From contig NC_037088.1 in the NCBI RefSeq assembly GCF_002994745.2, positions 2,237,001 through 2,301,000 on the forward strand: a DNA stretch of 64,000 nucleotides, read 5' to 3'. The notes below the pieces were generated by a model. That model did not search any database. It had not been told where the DNA came from and saw nothing but the letters and a program-made list of their open reading frames with translations. Positions 35,946 through 46,500 of the stretch are shown piece after piece. Within the stretch, counting starts at the first letter, position 1; each line of letters opens with the position of its first letter. A program made the translations under genes and the position numbers. The DNA is from Rosa chinensis. Taxonomy: Eukaryota; Streptophyta; Magnoliopsida; Rosales; Rosaceae.

Positions 35946-36376
35946 GGTGACGGTGGGGATTCAATTGGTGAAGGACTTGGAGTGATTTTAGAGGCAGAAA
36001 TTGCAATTAGAAACCCTAGGTTTATTTGCTTGTTTCTTGATTTTGGGGCAGTCTGTATTTTCTTTCTGGGAAGATTGAGATCGAAGCAACAACTAATCAA
36101 AGGAAGAAGAAGAACAAGATGAGGAGGAGAGAGAAAATTGTAAAAAATAAAAATAAAAAATATGGGGTCGTTTAAGTCATTTCATGACACTTTTGGGGCC
36201 CACATGCTTGCCACGTCACACATCTAACGGAGCCGTCATCAAAATCTTATAGAAGTACCTCATCGATAGTGAAATATGGGTTCAGGTATCACATTGGTAG
36301 CACTGAGAGTCTGGGTATCAACTTGATCGGTGCACAAGAGTTGAGGCACTGATGGTGCATTTTTCTCTATTGTAAA

Positions 36377-36793
36377 AGATATGAATAGAAGCCCTCGTTA
36401 AAAAAAAAAAAAAAAAAAGTTTGAGTTGGTGGTGGGCTGCTTTGTTAGGTTGTGTTGTTTTGAGCCCAAAGATTAAAGGCCGAGGTATCCCCAAACGGGC
36501 AACAATGGAAAGTGTAGGGAAAACTACAAATTAAACACTGGAGAGTCGGTACCCTTCTTTTTCCTCTCTCCCCAAACAAAGACCCTCTTTCTTCCATTTC
36601 AGGATTAATCCAAACCTAATTTTATCCCGGCAAGCCTTATTCGGTCCCGGGGTTTCCCATGAAACCCTGCAATCCCAATACCCAACAACCCTTTTCCGTC
36701 CCACCATCAAATTCCTCCAAACCCTCCTATATCGCCCACTAACGGAAACCTCTTCTAGGGTTTTGCGATTGGGGGCCGTTTAGGTTTCGGACA
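36377..36793. other. Short intergenic region and promoter of the RRM gene
   Basis: A poly-A run lies at 36401-36418. Close to the next gene, CTAGGGTTTTGC (36757-36768), a telo-box-like word, precedes the ATG at 36794. No gene is seen. Confidence 0.4.
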
Positions 36794-39700
36794 ATGGGGA
36801 GCGTCGATCGAGTCGACGATCGGACCTTTAGGGTTAATTTGACCGGCGATTCAGTTATTAAGCTGAGGGACAGCGTCGGCGAGAAGCTTAAGGAGTTTAT
36901 GGGGATTACACCGATGACACTCTTGTGGTACAAACTCGTTTCTCCTTGGGTTTTCGACTATTTGTTTGGATTGATTTTTTTTTTTTTTAAAATTTCGGTA
37001 GCTTTATATCTGTGAATTTCGATTTGACTTGGCCTTCTAGATATATTCCTCACTTTTATGATTTGTTTTGGTGATGCAATGGATTGTTTTTAGTGAACTT
37101 TGGCTAGGCTGTATGCCATCTTACACATGTCCGAAACATTCCTATTCCATTTAAGGCAGGCATAGAGAGATTGGAGATGCTTGAAGTTGCCATCTTTAAC
37201 CACCCGTGTTTTTTTTTAATACAATCTAGATTGAACTAGTTGCATTTCAGTTAAGATAACTGAGAGACGATGAAGGGATTCTTTAAAGCATTTATGCCAA
37301 TTGTTTAAAATGTGGGCTCCAAGGTATGAGTGCGGTGGGGGCTACATTTATAGGTTTAGGTGTATGATTGCATTGCTTGGACCTTTTGACATGAAAATTG
37401 TTGTGGCGATTTTTCATGTGGGGGTAATCCTCTTGAGCATTCGCTTGCAAAGTTGCTTATGATCTCCCTCTCTCTCTCTCATACGCTGATTGTCATTGCT
37501 GAGGAGTATTGTGGATGCCAATATGATGTAATTTTATACTTCTCTGGTGGACTATAGGCAGTTCCTCAGTTCACGATAGTGGGGGTGGGAGTTGTAGGGG
37601 GGTTTCACTTTATTATGTACCTCCTGACTAATGGCTTATACGCTAACTACTGCAATGAACTTAAGCATGCACTTGAAGGTTTGAAGCGTGTCCTGGACAC
37701 ACGCATTTCTTCTATTCTAGTTCTCATGCTCTGGGTCTAGGGACAGAAATCTGAGGAGAGCGGTAGAGGGATAAGTGGAGATAAAAAGATAGTGAATAGA
37801 TATAACTTGACTTATTTTTGGCTGACTAGCTTTGTAATCTTATCCATCTCTCTTCCTTTGCGCCGCTTTTTTATTTTCTTTTTGAATTATTCTGAGTTAT
37901 TTTTGTGGTGCAATTTAACTCTTAATGTAAATTCAGTTTGAATTAAGGTGTGGTTGATTAAATTGGGTGCATCTCTGTTTAACATCTATTTGGGTTATGC
38001 TTTGTATTTGATTTTAATTTCTTCATAAGACTCTTGATAAGTTCTGCTAAATGTGGTTCTTGCTTTTACGTTACTTGTTTTTGATGTTGCATTTTGTATA
38101 AACCCATTGTGCTTCCTCTTCCTTTTGTTCTTTCTATATTTCCTTACTCGTGTGTAGGGTCACCCTCTTGGTCTTCTTTTTGTATAAAACTTATGTATGG
38201 AAGTTATGGTACTTGAATTCTAGTTTAATTTTCCAACTTTCATTGCAGGAGTATGTAATTGTCCTTTTAAAGAATGGCAGGCGTAAAGAAGAAGCGAAGA
38301 ATGAGTTGAATGTCTTTTTAGGGGATGACAGTGATTCTTTTGTTTCTTGGTAATTCCTTGCTCTCAAAGTTAAGTTCATGGATAGTGCAGGTTCACAAAC
38401 CTGGCTCTGTTAACATACTCTAGACTACTGTTGACTTGTTTAAAATTTCTGCCAACAGGTTGTGGGATCATCTGGCTTCAAATACCGATTTGCATGTACA
38501 ACCTCAGGATTCTTATATGGAAGATGCAAGTAAAAGGAAATCCTTATCAGGGGACGAAACAGGAAAAAATGATTCTCATCATTTGGGTTCTGCGCCAGAC
38601 AAAGTTAAGTCTAACAAATCATCTAGAAGCCGGCACAACAGAGAATGGAGAGGACTAGCGAGGGATGCAGCTGAACCCCCTCCTTTTCTAAGCTCTGAGC
38701 TTGGAAGTGTTCATGTAGAGGAAAAAAGTCACAGCAAGGTCAGTCGTGCCAAATCTCCTTCCCTGCAACCTGCAGCTCAGAGGAAAAGGATTCGGCCTGA
38801 TGAGCGGCAGCATTCAAAGGTTTGGATCTGTGAATTTCTCTTTCATGGTATTCTTGGGTTAATTGCGAGTAAACTTTAATAATCTGATGTGTGGAGCTTG
38901 CATCTGTTTTTGCTTAAGTGACATAGAATTTATGTTATCTTTGTGAGTTTTTCAGTGTGGTCTGTGGTGTACACTGAATAACTTGGTTATTAATTTAGTC
39001 ATGGCTCATGAATAGCTTCTGATACAGATTTAGTCATTGAACTTTATTTTTTTCTTGTATTTCTTTTTTCTAATTTACTTAGGAGTATTCATTTTGATAT
39101 GTAGCACATCTGAAAATTAACGACTTTTGAAGTATGGTCTAATCACCGCTTCAGTCATCATTTTTTAAATGGAAGCTAAAACAGTATCTTTTCACCCTTC
39201 TTCCATTGTTGATATCATGCATTAGTTTGCATTGGTTTTAATATTAATGACTTTTATTGTGTATAAGGTTTTAAATGTTTACAAGTTCATCCTGTGCATT
39301 GATTTGCATATTGTTTTTGTAAAAGATGTCATTTTTTAGTTTGGGCCCTCTGTTTTTAATCTGCCAATTTGGTCCTCTTGTTTATCTCCATTAACCAATG
39401 CGGTCATTTCTGTCAATTTGGTGTTGAATCGTGCTTGTGAGGAATTGAATAGAGAGGTAAAACACGTGAATGAATTTGGCTAGAGGTAAAAGCATATGTG
39501 ACGGACTAGCTAAAGGGTAAAAACACAAGGAACCTTACGTGCACAATTTATAACCATTAGAAACTCGTGGACTAAATTGGCTTAATTGAAAACACCAACA
39601 CATCTTTGTGAGGTGAAACACGGACACCAAAAAGGTACTAAACTTCCATTTGGTTATAGCTTCTACTTCCCCTCCGTACCCGCTTCATAACAGAGATTTA

Positions 39701-40715
39701 GCCATATCTATGATGATGTTGCGTTAGAGATTATCCTCTCAGCTTTTTTAGTGTAGAATTCTGAATTAATGCCCTTCAATTATTATCCAACTTTATGATT
39801 CTATTATCAATTTTTGACAGAGGGAAGTAGTTTCTCAAGGGAATATTGATGCCCCGCGTCGGCTACTCCAATTTGCTGTCCGTGATGCGCTGACAACTTC
39901 AAGGCATTCCAATTCAGCAACAGAGCCCACCTTGAAGCGTCTCCGTTCTGTCGTTTCTACGTCCACTGGTGACTCATCATTGGTTGATCCTCCTCGGCGA
40001 CTTCAGTCTGTTGCGAGAGTGCCAAATTCCATGGCAACAGTAATGAAAGCTGTTGCAGAGGCTGCTGAAGATGTAACAAGAGTTAAATCTTCAGGAAGCG
40101 TGTTTGATCGACTTGGTCGTGGCATGGATGTCTCAGAGACGAGTGGGCCACTCGCATTGTTTAGAGAAGCTGCTACTGAGGATGTTGACTATGAAGAAAT
40201 TCATGAACACACCCGATCGACATATCTGCAAAGAAGTCAATACAGTGGGCAGTATGTTGGGAACAGTATGTTAGATAGTGAAACTGGCTTGCCTTCTGAT
40301 TCTGTTTCAGACAATGAAGGGTTTGATGATGTCAATGTTAAGGGGCGTAGAGTCGCTGATGTTTCTCAAACTGGGACATCTGGTGGTAACAACGGTGACA
40401 ATTCACTGATGGTGCAGTACAGTGTAGCTAAGAATGGTGATGATCTAAGGCGGATATCAACAAACAAAGATCAGGGTCAACCTACTGCACCTGCAAATAA
40501 TTCTCACAAGATTGTGAACATATCCGTGAATGTCAATACTTGGAAACCACCCCATTTTCAGGAGCCAAGGGAGGTAGCTGAGCTGGACGATTGGAAATCT
40601 GTACAGGATATTGAAGCAAGCGCTCCAAATTCTGATTTGCTTTTAATGAAGGAGAACAGCAACCCTGTGCCAGTTAGTAATGGAAATGTAAGATGCCTGG
40701 ACCTACATATACTCA

Positions 40716-40761
<46 letters not shown>

Positions 40762-42064
40762 TTCTTGATTACTGATTGGCGTTGAATATGTTTGATTGAT
40801 GAACAGGCAAATCCTGCCGCAGATTCTCAAAAGGTGCTTTCATCTTCTACTGGTGAGTCTTTCAGTCTAGTAAATATAGTTAACTGTCCTTTTGTTTTTC
40901 TCCGTATATCGTTTAATGAGATGATGCTAGTATTCTCCTTTGCTCTGTCTTTCCTTATTTAGTGCGTCTACTCCTTATCAAGCCCTCAGACAATTGGTTA
41001 CCATCTTGATTTCAGCAACATGGATTGATTTTGCTGATGTTTTTCTTTTTTCTTTTTTAACAGATCGTGCAGGTCTATATGCTGCCGGTCGTCCTTTGGA
41101 GGATGCAGATTCACGAACTATCTTTGTTAGCAATGTAAGAGCTCACCTCCTTGTTTTCTAGTTTTTGGAGTTTGTATTGGTTTCTCCACTTTTAAGTGGT
41201 AAATATGTTTTTATGTATATACAGGTCCATTTTGCTGCTACGAAAGATAGTCTTTCTAGACATTTTAACAAGTTTGGTGAAGTGCTAAAGGTGGTGATAC
41301 TTACTGATGCAGCAACTGGACAACCTAGAGGGTAAGATGGGCAGTCTGATAATTCTACTTAACTTCCCAGCTACAAGGCTTAACCATTGCTTTTATATGG
41401 GGACTACATATTCATTCTTATTGCTGAATAACATTTGTTGACCAGGTCGGCTTATGTAGAGTTCATGCGAAAGGAGGCAGCAGACAATGCATTATCTCTG
41501 GATGGCACCTCCTTTATGTCACGGATCCTTAAGGTAGTCACATTGGAATTGCATCTTTCATAGTTTGTTAGAAAGTGATGGCTTGGCAGAAGTGTTAACT
41601 TATGTATCCTGAAATCAAACCTTAGCAGCATGGATATTCATAACACCCCATCCATTAAATATTGGACCATGTTGTGGGAATCCATACTTGCTTTTTTAAA
41701 TTTCTGTCTTAATAGTTATCTGGCAAGTGAACATTTTATCATTAACGTATCAATATTGCAGGTCGTTAAGAGGAGTGCAGCCCACCAAGAAGCCGCAGCT
41801 CCTGCCATGATATGGCCACGCGTAACCCGTAGTTCTTCATTTACCACTGCCAGGTTTTCTAGGGCACCATTCCCAAGAGGCATGACAGGTGGATATAGGC
41901 CTCGTGCCTTAATCAAACCAGGTGCCAGGAGCATGCAGTGGAAGCGGGATTCTCAAACCACTCCTGGTGAAAGTGGCACTCCAGTGTCTGGCATGGCTGC
42001 TCCCTCACCAACAGGTCGTAGTCTCACCTATGTTCGAACAGAAGCTAAGCCAGCGGGCAATTAG
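36794..42064 (+). CDS. RRM RNA-binding protein with PWI/Nab2-like N-terminus (frame break in exon 1)
   Basis: Nine exons: 36794-36927, 38249-38349, 38459-38819, 39821-40687, 40807-40852, 41064-41134, 41225-41331, 41446-41533 and 41762-42064, all GT-AG with matching phases. The N-terminus (TFRVNLTGDSVIKLRDSVGE, then EYVIVLLKNGRRKEEAKNEL and SFVSWLWDHLA) looks like the PWI/Nab2-type helical domain. A long Ser/Arg-rich linker follows. Then an RRM has RNP2 IFVSNV and RNP1 GSAYVEF, and the C-terminus is Arg/Pro-rich. I recall an uncharacterised Arabidopsis RRM family (possibly At3g12640) with this layout. Exon 1 is one base short: 36901-36904 is GGGG where five G would keep ...FMG-DYTDDTLV-EYVIV in frame. 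With that base the product would be 692 residues. A role in mRNA processing is inferred only. Confidence 0.85.
40719..40757. repeat. (CT)n microsatellite in an intron of the RRM gene
   Basis: About 18 CT dinucleotides shortly after the exon-4 donor at 40688. Polymorphism in length is likely. Confidence 0.95.
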
Positions 42065-42621
42065 TTCAAAGATCTTCTTAAGAATGTCAGACGTAAGTTG
42101 CGCGATGAATGCTCAATGTTAGTTGGAATCCAGCAAAATGGAGTACATTATTTTTGTATATGGTTGAGAACATTGTTTCAAGGAAGGTCCAGAGTGGTGA
42201 AGGGAAAGGTTTCACTAATGGCAATTTTTTTCCGGTTTATTCTTTGATATGGGGAGAAAAGAAGGTTTGGTTATTCTGCCTTGAGGGAAATTATTTTGGA
42301 TCGAGTGACCAAGTCCTTGGATGTTTCTTCCGGAGATATACTGTTTAGGACAAATCTGTATAGGGCGGGCGGACAGTGGATGATTTCTTTTTGATGGATG
42401 GATAATAATATCTTTTAATTTGTTTAGTAAGTTTTGTATTCTCATTGAAAAAAAAAAGATAAAAAAGGGAAAAAAGTAAAGATGCCTGTATCTGCATCAG
42501 CAGACTTGATAGTATTTGAGGTAGTGTACTTCTTTTCCAAATCAGCTGTTACTACTCGAGCTTATAAGACCTTTGAGCAAAATCATGTTCGTTTTGTTGA
42601 ATTTTTCATTTATGGAGAAAA
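42065..42621. other. 3' UTR and downstream of the RRM gene
   Basis: This directly follows the RRM gene stop. It contains a probable long 3' UTR and an A-run near 42447-42476. No gene recognised. Confidence 0.4.
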
Positions 42622-42825
42622 GAGGAGACTAGAACGAGAAGTCACTAAAACAACCCAAGTCTTATTCATCTGATTAAAAGAGAGGGCACTAGCACGTGGG
42701 GCAAATTCATAGTTACTAAAACAACGGATGAATAGAGGAGACTAGAACGAGAAGTCAGTAAAACAACCCAAATCTAATTCATCAGATTAAAAGAGAGGGC
42801 ACTAGCACTTACGACAAATTCATTT
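42622..42825. repeat. Tandem direct repeat, 113-bp offset
   Basis: GAGGAGACTAGAACGAGAAG starts both copies (42622 and 42735). Each continues through AAAACAACCCAA, CATC-GATTAAAAGAGAGGGC and ACTAGCAC. The second copy runs directly into the foldback element beginning at 42815. Confidence 0.85.
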
Positions 42826-43207
42826 GTTGGGTTACTGGCTCAAATTCTGTTAACTGTTTTTTTGTTTTGTTTCTATCTGTTAGGTCTAGGTCACTTGGTC
42901 AGTTTAGAACTGACTTGGGTCATTCTGAGTCAGTTTAGAGTGACCCAAGTCAGTTTGAAAACTGACCCAGACCTAATGGGTGGAAACTTATGTTTGTTTC
43001 TACCCGTTAGGTCTGGGTCACTTGGTCAGTTTATAACTGACTTGGGTCATTCTGAGTCACTTTTTGAGTCAGTTTAGAGTGACCCATGTCAGTTTGAAAA
43101 TTAATCCAGTGACCTAGACCTAATGGGTGGAAACAAACATAAAAAAGCATTGAACAGACCCAGTAACCAAATGACCTAATTCAGTGACACAACGGGTGAA
43201 CTTGCCT
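42815..43207. mobile_element. Foldback MITE-like element with internal tandem palindromes
   Basis: The left end CAAATTCATTTGTTGGGTTA and the right end (reverse complement CAAGTTCACCCGTTGTGTCA) are imperfect inverted repeats and resemble the ends of the element at 27667-27933. The interior holds two direct copies of a ~120-base unit (42885-43000 and 43003-43130). Each is itself palindromic, built from GGTCTGGGTCACTTGGTCAG at one side and AAACTGACCCAGACCTAATG at the other. Non-coding. Confidence 0.7.
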
Positions 43208-43548
43208 GAGTAATGGCTTCCACCAAAAAAATTTACTTTTATGCTTAAAAAGTATCCGAAGGCCCGAAGTTGTATGGCAGCTTCATAGCCTCAAATAATC
43301 AAATTATTGGATGACTTTGAGACCCACCCCGCCCGGTAGTTGACCTGGGAGTCGGCATATCAACGAGTATAGACGTCAGACCGGAAGAGAGAGAGAGAGA
43401 GAGAGAGCTGAGAACATGAACATATAGCTGAAGATAGAAGAAAGTAAAACCTTTGGATTGATTTCTATCTTCATTAATCTTTACCTTTAATAGTTTTAGT
43501 TGTGTTGTTCCATTTCAATTCAGCAAAATCCGTTCACTCTAACAAACT
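43208..43548. promoter_or_regulatory. Upstream region of the CC-NB-LRR gene
   Basis: This is about 340 bases between the MITE and the receptor start codon. It contains a (GA)n run at 43386-43408, probably within the promoter or 5' UTR. No individual regulatory motif can be assigned with confidence. Confidence 0.4.
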
Positions 43549-46500
43549 ATGGTGTTGGGAGAGGTCTTTCTCGGGGCATTCCTTCAAGTGCTGCTTGACA
43601 GGTTGAGCCCTAGGGCGATCATCAACTTTGCAAGCCTACATGGTGCGAGTGTGGACAAGAAGCTCAAGAAATGGAGTTCAACGCTATCTACAATCGGAGC
43701 TGTACTTTATGATGCGGAGGAGAAGCAACTTACGAGCGAGGCTGTCAATCTGTGGCTGGATGATCTCAAAGACTTGGCTTATGATATTGAAGACATCTTA
43801 GACAAGTTTTCTATCGAGTTATTACGACGCAGAGTCAAGGAGCAACATGGAGCTGCTACCATAAGTAAGGTACGGAGCCTAATTCCCCAAGCTAAATTCA
43901 ACTTCCATATGAACTCCAAAATCAAGGAGATCACCGATAGACTCCGAGACATATCTGAACGAAAAGAATCGCTTCGTTTGAACGATATTGGGATGTCTAG
44001 TAATCATTATAGGGCATGGAAAATGCCACCGAGTTCGTGTCGACCGGATGGACCTGTGATCGGAAGAGACTGGGATCAAAGCCAGGTTGTTGGATTTTTG
44101 TCCGTAGCCGAGCCTAGTGCCATCAATTTTCATGTTGTGGCCATTCTTGGCATGGCAGGAGTTGGAAAGACAACACTTGCAGGACATGTATTCAACAACG
44201 ATGATGATGCCATGCAACAGTTTGACCTTAAGGTGTGGGTGTATGTGTCTGATGAATTCAATATAGTGAGAGTGACAAAGGCAATTCTCGAATCAATTAC
44301 ATCGGAGCACTGTAAGTTGAAGGAGTTCAGTAAAGTCCAGGATAATCTCAGTAAGGAGTTGACGGGCAAAAAGTTTCTCGTTGTTTTAGATGATGTTTGG
44401 GATACATGTGACTACGATATGTGGACCAAATTGCAATCTCCCTTCCGTGTCGGAGCACTAGGAAGTAAGATACTGGTGACAACGCGCCATGAATCAGTTG
44501 CAAGAATGATGGGAGCCATACAAGTTCATAATTTGAAGTGTATATCAAGTGATGATTGTTGGCAGGTATTTGAACAACATTCATCCTTGAACATTAACAA
44601 CAGCAGACCACATAATTTTGAGTCTCTTCGGGACAAGATTACTGCAAAATGCAATGGATTGCCGTTGGCTGCAAGGACGCTTGGTGGACTTTTACGGTGC
44701 AAAGAAATTGGTGAATGGGAAGAAATATTGGACAACAAATTATGGAGTCTATCAGATAAGAGTGGTATTCTCCCAGTATTGAAACTGAGCTATCACTCTC
44801 TCCCTTCGAACCTAAAAAGATGCTTTGCTTATTGCTCAATACTTCCAAATGACTATGAATTCAGTGAGAAGCAGTTGATCCTTCTATGGATGGCAGATGG
44901 TTTGATACTGCATCCAGAACAAAGTAGACAAATGGAAGATTTGGGTGGCGAGTATTTTCAGGAGCTATTATCTAGGTCATTATTTCAAAAATCAAACAAG
45001 GACAGTTCACAATATGTTATGCATGACCTCATTAGTGAATTGGCACGGTGGGCTGCAGGAGAAGTTTGTTTCAGACTGGAGGACAATGTGGATGATAACA
45101 TGCAACATCTTAGGTGTTCTCCAAAAGCTCGACATTCTTCTTACATTTCTGGTGAGTTTGATGGGATTACAAAGTTTGTAGCCTTTTCTGAAGCCAAACG
45201 TTTGCGGACGTTCCTGCCATTTACACTTTCAGAAAATCCACAGAATTACTTGACCTGTAAGGTTACTCTTGATTTAGTGCCGAAATTGCAATACTTGAGG
45301 GTCCTGTCTTTCAATAGCTACCAGATAACCGAGCTACCAGATTCCATAGGTAAACTGAAGTATCTACGGTACCTTGATGTTTCTCACACGCCAATAAGGA
45401 GCTTACCTGAATCAACAAGCACACTTTATAACTTACAGGTATTGATATTAGAAAGTTGTTCTCTTTTGGAGGCACTACCCACAAATATGAGGAATCTCAT
45501 TAATTTGCGTCATCTCAGCAATTCAAGTGTACATTCGTTGAAGGGAATGCCTATGCAACTAGGTCGGTTAACTAATCTGCAAACACTTGCTGATTTTGTT
45601 GTGGGTAAGGGTAGTGAGTCGGGGATAAGAGAGATAGGTCCTCTACTGCATCTCCGGGGGACATTACACCTCTCAAGACTGGAGAATGTGACTGATGTTG
45701 AAGATGCAAGGAGGGCTGACTTAATTAGCAAAAAAGAGCTTGATGTCTTGCTATTACAGTGGCATGAGTTGAACGGCACGGGAGAAAGGGAAGCAGATGT
45801 TCTTGACATGTTACAACCTCATAGAAAGCTAAAAGAACTCACCATACGGCGATACACTGGTGAAAAAATTGCTGCTTGGGTGGGAAGTCCTTCATTCACT
45901 AGCATGGTTCTTGTAAACTTGGAAGATTGTAGTAAATGCAGATTCTTGCCACCACTTGGACAGTTACCTTCTCTCAAGGAGCTTTTTATAAAAGGAATGT
46001 CTGGAGTGGAAAGCGTGGGTTCTGAGTTCTATGGAGAGGGTAGCTTGCCGTTTCCACTATTAGAGACCCTTTCATTTCAGAATATGCAAGGATGGAAGGA
46101 GTGGATTCCTCTTGAAAGACATCAGGGAACTAAAGATTTTCCTTGCCTGAAAAAGCTTTCCATTTATGCATGCCCCAAACTGGAGGGTGTGGTGCCAGAG
46201 AACCTTTATTCATTAGAAGAGCTTGTGGTTCGTGAATGTGACCAACTGGTGGTTTCAATTGCCAACTATAAAGAACTTTCCGTATTATGCATCCGCTATT
46301 GCAAAGGGGTTGTATACAGAAGTGTGGTTGACTTTCAGTTATTATATTTGGAGATAACTGGCTGTGAGGAGCTAACATGTTCATTGCAGAATGAGGATGG
46401 ATTTCTGCAAAACCTTATGTCACTTCGTCATTTGAGTATTGAAGGTAACTCACATCTTGTTCAATTGCAACACCTCAGATTACTACAAGAGCTTCACATT

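Larger units (their letters stand above)
34585..36367. mobile_element. Pack-MULE (Mutator-like element carrying host gene fragments)
   Basis: The 9-bp target-site duplication TATTGTAAA is at 34576-34584 and 36368-36376. Terminal inverted repeats are about 180 bases: the left end starts GAGAAAAATGCACCATCAGT, the right end reversed is the same, and both continue through TTGTGCACC, GATGAGGTACTT and CACGTCACACAT-like words to AAATGACTTAAA. The interior lacks a transposase. It carries a degenerate mitochondrial-type ribosomal protein L11 fragment on the plus strand and an unidentified open frame on the minus strand. This is the structure defined as Pack-MULE. Confidence 0.9.
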
